Part shown: positions 1-5,547 of the stretch, piece after piece
Numbering within the stretch: position 1 is the stretch's first letter
How the letters are laid out: every line of letters begins with the position of its first letter
NCBI GenBank assembly: GCA_031969915.1
Contig: DALYJJ010000243.1
Span: forward strand, 1 to 5,547
Length of the DNA stretch: 5,547 bases
Reading direction: 5' to 3'
Source of the DNA: DALYJJ01 sp031969915
GTDB taxonomy: Bacteria; Acidobacteriota; Terriglobia; Bryobacterales; Bryobacteraceae
Program-made: the position numbers and the translations under genes
The notes under the pieces: model-generated
Told to the model about the DNA's origin: nothing
What the model saw: only the letters and a program-made list of their open reading frames with translations
Databases searched by the model: none

Positions 1-78
1 CGCAACGAATCGCAGCCGGAGCCGCGTCATCTTCAGCCCGTCGATGCCCGCGCGCCCACTGATCTTTGACATCCACAC
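1..78 (-). CDS. possible 5' end of a leftward gene, cut by window edge
   Basis: Reading leftward from a GTG at 76-78, a frame of 26 codons stays open to the window edge and includes in-frame ATG codons at 70-72 and 28-30. A GGTGGAG stretch (86-92 on the plus strand, read leftward) lies 7 nt before the GTG, which is good Shine-Dalgarno spacing. Most codons end in G or C, as in the real genes here. The peptide is basic near its visible end (TRLRLRF) and matches no family I recognise. An upstream in-frame TGA means it cannot start earlier than about 81. The plus-strand frames are also partly open over this short stretch, so this could be chance. If real, it is divergent from the gene at 193. Confidence 0.2.
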   Translation of the reverse strand, partial: MWMSKISGRAGIDGLKMTRLRLRFVA

Positions 79-124
79 CGTTCATCTCCACCGAAGGACC
101 AGTGCGTCCAGTCCTCGCCCCAGC

Positions 125-150
125 GCGCCGCGGTCGCTCCGCCGCGGCGC
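125..150. promoter_or_regulatory. GC-rich stem-loop in the leader upstream of the GlcG/HbpS gene
   Basis: GCGCCGCGG at 125-133 is perfectly complementary to CCGCGGCGC at 142-150, giving a 9-bp all-GC stem with an 8-nt loop (134-141). A second possible pairing, CAGCGCG (121-127) with CGCGCTG (173-179), shares bases 125-127 with the first stem, so the two stems compete. No T-run follows on either side, so a standard intrinsic terminator is unlikely. It lies 43 nt before the ATG at 193 and could be an mRNA leader hairpin, an operator, or a by-product of high GC. Confidence 0.35.
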
Positions 151-192
151 AGGGAGCAGCCGGTGGAGCCGCCGCGCTGTTAGTATGTTTCG

Positions 193-657
193 ATGCCGAA
201 GCTGCTAGCCTTATTGCTGACTGCCACTGCCATGATCACCGCCGCCGAACTCCCCGTGAAGAAGTTTCTCGACTTGGCCGCTCTCAAAACGCTCGTTGCC
301 GCCGCTGAGGAGGAAGCCAAGCGCCGGAATGTCAACGTGACGATCTGCATCGCCGACGACGGCGGCAACGTGATCTTCCTTCAGAAGGGCGACCGCGTTG
401 GGCTCAATACCCTGCACTTCGCCCAGAAGAAGGCCCGTCACTCCGCACTCTACGGCCGCCCCTCGAAAACGGCCGCCGATCAACTCAAGGGCGGCGACAT
501 GTCCGTCCTCGCCTTCCCCGATGCCTTCCCGAACCAGGGCGGCCTGCCCGTTCGCATCGACGGCCAACTGGTTGGCGGAATCGGCGTGAGCGGCGCGCCG
601 TCGGAGGTCGACGAGGCCATCGGCCAGTTCGCCATCGACACGTTGCTCAAGAAGTAG
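193..657 (+). CDS. exported GlcG/HbpS family (DUF336) protein
   Basis: This 154-residue protein belongs to the GlcG/HbpS (DUF336) family, small alpha/beta proteins of which some (Streptomyces HbpS) bind haem outside the cell and others sit beside glycolate-use genes. The match is clearest at residues 116-148: GGLPVRIDGQLVGGIGVSGA, then SEVDEAIGQFAID. An ADDGGNVIFLQ strand (residues 54-64) is also typical. The first 18 or so residues have one Lys and then a hydrophobic run (LLALLLTATAMITA), consistent with a Sec signal peptide cleaved near ITA/AEL, so it probably acts in the periplasm or outside the cell. The ATG at 193 is chosen because it supplies this signal. No clear Shine-Dalgarno precedes it. 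It is the first gene of a tight cluster, with nfo starting 12 nt after its stop. Haem binding is not shown here, and the exact ligand is unknown. Confidence 0.85.
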   Translation: MPKLLALLLTATAMITAAELPVKKFLDLAALKTLVAAAEEEAKRRNVNVTICIADDGGNVIFLQKGDRVGLNTLHFAQKKARHSALYGRPSKTAADQLKGGDMSVLAFPDAFPNQGGLPVRIDGQLVGGIGVSGAPSEVDEAIGQFAIDTLLKK

Positions 658-669
658 GCGCTTCCCCGC

Positions 670-1539
670 TTGCGCATCGGCCTTCACACCTCCACCGGCG
701 GTTCGCTCGAACGCGCCGCGCTGAAAGCGCACGAGCTCGGGGCGAACACGTTTCAGATCTTCTCGGCCAGTCCCCGCATGTGGCGCGCCGGGACCCCCGA
801 TCCCCGCCAGGTCCGTGCGCTCCGAACCGCGCGCGAGCGGTACGACCTGTATCCCCTCGCCATCCACGACAGCTACCTGATCAACCTCGCCGCCACCGGC
901 CCCGTCGTTCGCAGCAAGTCGATCGAAGCGTTCCGCGCCGAATTGCAGCGCGCCCTCGTCATCGGTGCGGAGTACCTGGTGGCCCATCCCGGCTCCTGCA
1001 AAGGCCAGTCCCGCGAAGCCGCCATCGGCAGCCTCGTGGAGGCATTTGCGGAGGCCGCTCAAGGAATCGCGGCGCAGAGCTTCAGCCTGCTCTGGGAGAA
1101 TACGGCGGGCGCCGGCAGCGCCCTCGGCGCGGACCTCGTGGAACTGGCCTGCATCGGCCGGCTCACCGCGGAGGCCGCCGGCTTCGCCGTTGGATACTGT
1201 CTCGATACCTGCCATCTCTTTGCCGCCGGCTATGACATCGTCTCCGAATCCGGCCTGCGGCAGACTCTGAGTGACGCCGAGACCGTGCTCGGGTTGGACA
1301 ACGTGCGCCTCATCCACGCCAACGATTCGAAAGGCGCGCTTGGCTCCCACCTTGACCGCCATGCGAACATTGGAGAGGGTTATCTCGGCGAGGAGACCTT
1401 CCGGCGCGTTCTGAATCATCCGAAACTGCGCCAGAAGGCGTTTATCCTCGAGACGCCCGTCGACAAGGACGGGGACGATCGCCGAAACGTCGATGCCCTG
1501 AAACGTCTATGCCGGAAAAGCCGTACGACCACAAAGTAA
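670..1539 (+). CDS. nfo: endonuclease IV (deoxyribonuclease IV, AP endonuclease family 2)
   Basis: This 289-residue TIM-barrel enzyme would cut the DNA backbone 5' of abasic sites in base-excision repair in the cytoplasm, using three zinc ions. All nine metal ligands of the family can be assigned: H66 (AIHDSY), H106 (VAHPGS), E143 (ENTAG), D179 and H182 (LDTCH), H216 (HANDSKG), D229 and H231 (LDRH), and E261 (LETP). The GYCLDTCHLFAAGYDI and NDSKGALGS signatures are intact. Length is normal (E. coli Nfo is about 285). The start is TTG at 670: the next in-frame Met (778) would remove the conserved first strand (IGLHTSTGG) and the following helix. A weak AGTAGG overlaps the stop of the preceding gene. 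The last 31 nt overlap leuS in another frame. It is probably co-transcribed with its neighbours, since there is no room for a separate terminator or promoter before it. Confidence 0.95.
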   Translation: MRIGLHTSTGGSLERAALKAHELGANTFQIFSASPRMWRAGTPDPRQVRALRTARERYDLYPLAIHDSYLINLAATGPVVRSKSIEAFRAELQRALVIGAEYLVAHPGSCKGQSREAAIGSLVEAFAEAAQGIAAQSFSLLWENTAGAGSALGADLVELACIGRLTAEAAGFAVGYCLDTCHLFAAGYDIVSESGLRQTLSDAETVLGLDNVRLIHANDSKGALGSHLDRHANIGEGYLGEETFRRVLNHPKLRQKAFILETPVDKDGDDRRNVDALKRLCRKSRTTTK

Positions 1540-3959
1540 TCGAACCCAAGTGGAGCGAGCGCTGGGCCGCCCAGCCCGATCTCTACAAGGCCGCCGGCGA
1601 TGGCGCCCGCCCGCGCTATTACGTGCTTGAGATGCTGCCCTATCCCAGCGGCCGCCTGCACATGGGGCACGTTCGCAACTACTCCATTGGCGACGCGCTC
1701 GCGCGCTATCAGTGGATGCGAGGCTACGACGTGCTCCACCCCATGGGCTGGGACGCCTTCGGCCTGCCCGCGGAGAACGCCGCCATCAAACGCGGCCGGC
1801 ATCCCCGCGAGTGGACCGTGGACAACATCGCCCACATGAAGAAGCAGCTCAACCGCATGGGCTTCGCCTACGATTGGGACCGCGAGGTCTCCACCTGCGA
1901 ACCCGAGTACTATCGCTGGAACCAGTGGCTGTTCCTGCGCATGCTCGAGCGCGGCCTCGCGTATCGCAAGAAATCGCTCGTCAACTGGTGCCCGGAGTGC
2001 GCCACCGTGCTCGCGAACGAACAGGTCGTGGAGGGCTGCTGCTGGCGTCACGAAACGACGCCCGTTGAGCAGCGTGAGCTCGAACAGTGGTTCCTGCGCA
2101 CCACCGCCTACGCCCAGGAGTACCTGGACGACATGAAACTGCTCGAAGGCGGCTGGCCGGAGCGCGTGCTCACCATGCAGCGCAACTGGATCGGCCGGAG
2201 CGAAGGTACCGAAGCCGGCTTCACGCTCGACACCGGCGCGGAAGTCCGCGTCTTTACCACCCGCGTGGACACCATCTACGGCGCCACCTGCGTGATCCTC
2301 GCGCCCGAGCACCCGCTCTCCCAGCAGCTCTGCGAAGGCGAACTCGCCGCCCAACTCAAGGCCATGGTTGACGACCAGGGCCGCAAGGACCCGGAGAACC
2401 TGGAAAAGGCCGGCTTCTTCACCGGCCACACCGCGAAGAACCCGTTCAACGGCGAGAGCGTGCCCGTCTGGATCGGCAACTTCGTGCTCATGGGCTACGG
2501 TACCGGCGCCATCATGGCCGTGCCCGCCCACGACGAGCGCGACTTCGAGTTCTGCCAGAAGTACGGCATCCCCATCCGCCCCGTGATTCACGACGCCAAA
2601 GCGGACCCGCTCACGCCGCCGGAACTGCCCTTCACCGATTACGGCATCGTCTTCAACTCCGGCGAATGGTCCGGTATGACCAGCGAAGAGGCGCGCCGCA
2701 AGATGTCCGAGAAGGCCGAAAACGAAGGCTTCGGCAAGGCGGCCATCACCTACCGCCTCAAGGACTGGGGCGTCTCGCGCCAACGGTACTGGGGCACGCC
2801 CATCCCCGTCATCCACTGCCCTTCGTGCGGCGTCGTGCCCGTGCCCGCCCACCAGCTTCCCGTCGTGCTGCCGCTCAACGTCACCATCACCGGGAAGGGC
2901 CGCTCGCCGCTCGAATCGGTCGCCGGGTTCGTCAACGCGCCGTGCCCGAAGTGCGGGGCCGCGGCGCGCCGCGAAACCGATACCATGGACACCTTCGTCG
3001 ATTCCTCGTGGTACTTCTTCCGCTACGTCGACCCGCACAATGTCCAGCGCCCATTCGATTCCGCCGCCGTCAAGCCCTGGTTCCCCGTCGACCAGTACAT
3101 CGGCGGCGTCACTCACGCCATCCTGCACCTCCTCTACGCCCGCTTCTGGTGCAAAGTCATGCGCGATCTCGGCCTCGTCGAGATCGCCGAGCCCTTCAAA
3201 AACCTCTTCACCCAAGGCATGGTGCAGCTCAACGGACAGACCATGTCCAAGTCCAAGGGCAACATCGTCGATCCCGACGACATGGTCGAGAAGTTCGGCG
3301 CCGATACCTGCCGCTTGTTCGTGCTCTTCGCCGCGCCGCCCGAAAAGGACATGGATTGGGACGAATCGAGCGTCGAGGGCCAATACCGCTTCCTCTCCCG
3401 CGTCTATCGATTCGTCACCCGCAACCTGGACCGCGCCGACTTCGCCGCCCCGCTCGAACCGGCGGGCGACGCCGACCGCCGCGCCCTGCGCAAGCTCCAT
3501 CAGACCATCGCCAAGGTAACCAGTGACTTCGACAACCGCTGGCACTTCAATACGTCAATCGCCGCGCTGATGGAGCTCACCAACGAACTCTATGCGTGCG
3601 AAGCAGGGCTTTCGCCGCGCTCGGCCGGCGAATCCGTTGAGAAACTGGTCCTGCTCCTCGCTCCCTTCGCGCCCTTCGCCGCCCAGGAACTGTGGGAGAG
3701 CATGGGCCGCGGCGGTGACGTCTTCCGCCAGCCCTGGCCGGCCGCGAATGAACACTTCGCCCGGGAGGATGAGATCGAAATCCCGGTTCAGGTCAACGGC
3801 AAGCTGCGCTCGCGCTTTGTGGCGCCCTTGGGACTCTCGAAGGAGCAACTCGAAGAGCGCGCCCTCGCCGACGACCGCATTCGCGCCCTGCTCGACGGCA
3901 GGCAAATAGTGAAGGTGGTCGTCGTCCCCGGCAAGCTGGTGAATCTCGTCGTGAAGTAA
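1509..3959 (+). CDS. leuS: leucyl-tRNA synthetase
   Basis: This 816-residue class I aminoacyl-tRNA synthetase would attach leucine to tRNA-Leu in the cytoplasm. The HIGH motif is HMGH (51-54) and the KMSKS motif is TMSKS (578-582). A zinc-type knot is C161-x2-C164 with C178 and H181. The CP1 editing domain carries TTRVDT (250-255) and VPAHDERD (338-345), including the Asp342 expected to recognise misacylated amino acids. CPSC (437-440) and CPKC (479-482) form a second metal-knuckle-like pair before DSSWYF (498-503). The C-terminal anticodon-binding and tail domains are complete. Only about ten residues separate GMV from TMSKS, so the leucine-specific insertion of E. coli LeuRS is missing, which accounts for much of the length difference (816 against 860). 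The start fits the usual N-terminus (YDHKVIEPKWSERW) but has no good ribosome site and lies inside the end of nfo. Confidence 0.98.
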   Translation: MPEKPYDHKVIEPKWSERWAAQPDLYKAAGDGARPRYYVLEMLPYPSGRLHMGHVRNYSIGDALARYQWMRGYDVLHPMGWDAFGLPAENAAIKRGRHPREWTVDNIAHMKKQLNRMGFAYDWDREVSTCEPEYYRWNQWLFLRMLERGLAYRKKSLVNWCPECATVLANEQVVEGCCWRHETTPVEQRELEQWFLRTTAYAQEYLDDMKLLEGGWPERVLTMQRNWIGRSEGTEAGFTLDTGAEVRVFTTRVDTIYGATCVILAPEHPLSQQLCEGELAAQLKAMVDDQGRKDPENLEKAGFFTGHTAKNPFNGESVPVWIGNFVLMGYGTGAIMAVPAHDERDFEFCQKYGIPIRPVIHDAKADPLTPPELPFTDYGIVFNSGEWSGMTSEEARRKMSEKAENEGFGKAAITYRLKDWGVSRQRYWGTPIPVIHCPSCGVVPVPAHQLPVVLPLNVTITGKGRSPLESVAGFVNAPCPKCGAAARRETDTMDTFVDSSWYFFRYVDPHNVQRPFDSAAVKPWFPVDQYIGGVTHAILHLLYARFWCKVMRDLGLVEIAEPFKNLFTQGMVQLNGQTMSKSKGNIVDPDDMVEKFGADTCRLFVLFAAPPEKDMDWDESSVEGQYRFLSRVYRFVTRNLDRADFAAPLEPAGDADRRALRKLHQTIAKVTSDFDNRWHFNTSIAALMELTNELYACEAGLSPRSAGESVEKLVLLLAPFAPFAAQELWESMGRGGDVFRQPWPAANEHFAREDEIEIPVQVNGKLRSRFVAPLGLSKEQLEERALADDRIRALLDGRQIVKVVVVPGKLVNLVVK

Positions 3960-4571
3960 TCAGTCCAATTCCCGCAGGCGGAGGTTACGGAACTCGATCC
4001 GATAGCCTTCGCCCTCCAGCCCGATATGCCCGCGGAGCACCCCGGTCTCCGTATACTCGCTGACCACCGCGCCGTTGATCGTCGCCGTGATCGCCCGGCC
4101 CTTTGCCGTGACGTGCACCGTGTTCCACTCACCCGCCGGCTTCACGCGCATCTCCTTCAACTGCTCGCGCAGGTTGAATCGCTTCGGCTGGCCGTTCTCC
4201 ATCGTCACACCGAAGATCCAGCCGCCGCTCGCCCCGCCCACCTGCACCTGGTGCCAAGCCTTGTAGTCGGCGGTATTGCGCACAAAGATCCCGCTGTTGT
4301 ACCGCGGATTGCCCTCGCGCGGCGTGTAGCGGAACTCCAGTTGCAACTCGAAGTCGCCCAGTTCCCGGTCGTATCGCAGCCAGTCGTGCCCCTTGTCGCC
4401 TTCGCACACCAGCAGGCCGTCGGCGATCTTCCATTGCGAATCGGCCGCGAGCGGGTCGGGCGGAATCGCCAGCCGCGTCCACCCGGTCAGGTCCTTCTTG
4501 GGCTGAATGTCTTTCCAGTCGCCCGCGAACAGCGCCGCGGCGACCATCGGAATCAGAAATAAGGAGCGCAT
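3960..4571 (-). CDS. secreted DUF1080 protein (3-keto-disaccharide hydrolase domain)
   Basis: This 203-residue protein has one DUF1080 domain (PF06439 type), a concanavalin-like beta-sandwich common in secreted proteins of Acidobacteriota, Planctomycetota, Verrucomicrobiota and Bacteroidota. Some members hydrolyse 3-keto-glycosides; others serve as carbohydrate-binding modules. Visible family marks are the DLTGW opening (27-31), LEFRYTP (78-84) leading to NSGIFVR (92-98), GEWNTVHVTAKG (147-158) with NGAVVSEY (166-173), RGHIGLEGEG (180-189) and the closing EFRNLRLREL (193-202). Residues 1-16 (MRSLFLIPMVAAALFA) look like a Sec signal peptide cut near FA/GDW. No lipobox Cys is seen, so it is probably soluble and periplasmic or extracellular. 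It lies 35 nt downstream of the GGT-like gene on the same strand and likely shares its transcript. Its TGA abuts the leuS TAA with no gap. Substrate is not predictable. Confidence 0.85.
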   Translation of the reverse strand: MRSLFLIPMVAAALFAGDWKDIQPKKDLTGWTRLAIPPDPLAADSQWKIADGLLVCEGDKGHDWLRYDRELGDFELQLEFRYTPREGNPRYNSGIFVRNTADYKAWHQVQVGGASGGWIFGVTMENGQPKRFNLREQLKEMRVKPAGEWNTVHVTAKGRAITATINGAVVSEYTETGVLRGHIGLEGEGYRIEFRNLRLRELD

Positions 4572-4573
4572 CG

Positions 4574-4579
4574 CTCCCT
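4574..4579 (-). promoter_or_regulatory. Shine-Dalgarno-like site of the DUF1080 gene
   Basis: Read leftward, AGGGAG lies just before the ATG at 4569-4571. The GGAG core is only 2 nt from the ATG, but the AGG portion is 5 nt away, so pairing through AGGG is plausible. It is the only purine-rich stretch in the 35-nt spacer and supports the ATG at 4571 as the start. Confidence 0.4.
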
Positions 4580-4582
4580 ACT

Positions 4583-4611
4583 CTATCGCTTACCGGCCGC
4601 TATCGCTTACC
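4583..4611. repeat. 12-bp perfect direct repeat in the spacer of the leftward gene pair
   Basis: CTATCGCTTACC occurs at 4583-4594 and again at 4600-4611, separated by GGCCG (period 17 bp). The right copy contains the stop codon of the GGT-like gene (TTA at 4607-4609 on the plus strand), and the left copy lies entirely in the spacer. It could have arisen by slippage or local duplication of the gene end. A binding site is possible but nothing else supports it. Confidence 0.7.
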
Positions 4612-5547
4612 TGCCAAAGATGAAGCGGGCCCGCCGCGGATCAGCGCCGCCGTGCAGCACCCCGTCCTGCGACAGAATCACCGTGGGCGCCGACGAGTTG
4701 CTCCAGTCCCGGCCCCGCGCCACGCGGTGGCCCTTCGTTTCCAGCGCGTCCGTCGTCTCCTTCTTGATGCGCCCTTCCAGGCTCACGCGGCCGGGCGTGA
4801 ACTCGTGGCTCGCAAAGGAGGCATAAAAGTGCTCGGTCTGGAAACGCGGCGCTTCCACCGCCTCCTGCGGCGACATGCCGAATTCGATGATATTCAGCAG
4901 CACCTGGAGCATCGCCTGGTCCTGGTTATCGCCGCCCGGCGTGGACATCACGAGGAACGGCTTGCCGTCCTTCAGCACCATCGTCGGACTCAACGTCACC
5001 CGCGGCCGCTTCTTCGGCTCGAGCACGTTCGGATGGCCTTCCAGCGTCAGGAACGTCTGCAGTCGCGTGCTCAACGGAATTCCCGTATCGCCCGCGATCA
5101 CCGACGGCAGCCAGGCGCCGCTGGGAGTGGCGTTGAACGCGTTGCCCCAGCGGTCGATCACGTTCACGCACGTCGTGTCGTTGACGATCGCCGTCGCCGC
5201 GTTGCTGGGCATCGGCAGGGCGCCGCCGAAGGCCCCCGGTCGCGATTCCATCGAGGCCTGCGCCGGGTCGATCAGCTTCCGCCGCTCCATCGCATAGTCT
5301 TTCGAAAGCAACGTCTCTTCGGGGATCTTTGAGAACTTGGGATCGCCGTAGTACCGGTCGCGGTCCGCGAAAGCGAGCTTTACCGCTTCGATCAGCGTGT
5401 GCAGATACTCGGGGCTGTTGTGGCCCATGGCCTTCAGGTCATAGCCCTCCAGTAGGTTCAATGCCTGGATCATCACCGGACCCTGCGTCCAGAAGCCCGG
5501 CTTCACTACCTCGTACCCGCGATACGTTCCGGCGAGCGGCCGATCCG
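4607..5547 (-). CDS. gamma-glutamyltransferase family protein, C-terminal 312 residues (N-terminus beyond right edge)
   Basis: This is an N-terminal nucleophile hydrolase of the gamma-glutamyltranspeptidase family (PF01019), normally exported and self-cleaved into two subunits. The frame is open from the right edge (first full codon 5543-5545). The GTG at 5504-5506 is internal, because family sequence (PLAGTYRGYEV) continues before it. Helix regions GYDLKAMGHNSPEYLHTLIE and KLAFADRDRYYGDP are characteristic. The expected cleavage site and nucleophile are in NDTTCVNVID, with the first Thr encoded at 5174-5176. Downstream marks are AGDTGIPLS, RVTLSPTMVLKDGKP, STPGGDNQ, EFGMSPQEAVEAPRFQ and the closing GGADPRRARF. 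Compared with E. coli Ggt, the residues that hold the gamma-glutamyl alpha groups and the Ser-Ser oxyanion pair appear replaced, so substrate may differ (see findings). The full protein is probably near 550-600 residues. It precedes the DUF1080 gene in a likely two-gene unit. Confidence 0.9.
   Translation of the reverse strand, partial: DRPLAGTYRGYEVVKPGFWTQGPVMIQALNLLEGYDLKAMGHNSPEYLHTLIEAVKLAFADRDRYYGDPKFSKIPEETLLSKDYAMERRKLIDPAQASMESRPGAFGGALPMPSNAATAIVNDTTCVNVIDRWGNAFNATPSGAWLPSVIAGDTGIPLSTRLQTFLTLEGHPNVLEPKKRPRVTLSPTMVLKDGKPFLVMSTPGGDNQDQAMLQVLLNIIEFGMSPQEAVEAPRFQTEHFYASFASHEFTPGRVSLEGRIKKETTDALETKGHRVARGRDWSNSSAPTVILSQDGVLHGGADPRRARFIFGR

Noticed and set aside
181..186. TAGTAT as a possible -10 box just before the ATG at 193.
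   Set aside because: It matches only 4 of 6 consensus bases, has no TTGACA-like partner about 17 bp upstream, and would imply a leaderless transcript.
66..308. 80-codon plus-strand frame running into the GlcG/HbpS gene.
   Set aside because: Its composition is low-complexity Arg/Ala, it has no ribosome site, and it conflicts with the clear gene starting at 193.
211..1419. 402-codon open frame on the minus strand across the GlcG/HbpS and nfo genes.
   Set aside because: It is a shadow of two well-supported plus-strand genes caused by the same codon bias.
1416..3545. Very long open frame of 709 codons on the minus strand, antisense to leuS.
   Set aside because: The plus strand encodes a complete LeuRS with all motifs. 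Strong G/C third-position bias removes stops from the antisense frame, and the antisense peptide has no recognisable family features.
4652..5332. 226-codon plus-strand frame opposite the GGT-like gene.
   Set aside because: It is rich in Arg and His with no family features, while the minus strand has clear GGT-family motifs throughout.
5504..5506. GTG as the start of the GGT-like gene.
   Set aside because: Family sequence (PLAGTYRGYEV) continues upstream to the edge, and the normal protein has a long N-terminal portion, so this codon is an internal Val.

Overview
This is a high-GC bacterial window with a strong G/C bias at third codon positions. The genes are all chromosomal housekeeping or secreted-enzyme types. 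A secreted DUF1080 (3-keto-disaccharide hydrolase type) lipidless protein, a GGT-like acylase and an exported GlcG/HbpS-type protein together fit Acidobacteriota (Solibacter/Bryobacter-like) or a similar soil or aquatic phylum such as Planctomycetota or Verrucomicrobiota. This assignment is inference from gene content, not from a marker comparison.

Layout. Positions 1-192 hold no confident gene. There is a possible leftward gene start at the very edge (78 down to 1) and a strong GC-rich stem-loop at 125-150. Positions 193-3959 form a compact rightward cluster of three genes: an exported GlcG/HbpS (DUF336) protein, endonuclease IV (nfo, TTG start, 12 nt after the preceding stop), and leucyl-tRNA synthetase (leuS), which starts 31 nt inside the end of nfo. 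Positions 3960-5547 form a leftward pair: a GGT-family acylase/transferase whose N-terminal part lies beyond the right edge, then, 35 nt further along, a secreted DUF1080 protein. The leuS and DUF1080 genes meet tail to tail with no base between their stop codons.

How the genes relate. nfo (abasic-site repair) and leuS (translation) are cytoplasmic housekeeping genes that appear co-transcribed and possibly translationally coupled. The GlcG/HbpS protein upstream is predicted to be exported, so its place in the cluster looks positional rather than pathway-based. The leftward pair are both predicted or expected to act outside the cytoplasm, one on sugar-type ligands and one on gamma-glutamyl or related amides. 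A shared pathway cannot be shown.

No mobile element, CRISPR array, RNA gene or obviously new system was seen. The points worth a second look are modest: altered substrate-pocket residues in the GGT-like enzyme, the nfo/leuS overlap with the TTG start, the zero-gap convergent junction, the upstream hairpin, a LeuRS lacking the leucine-specific insertion, and a small direct repeat.
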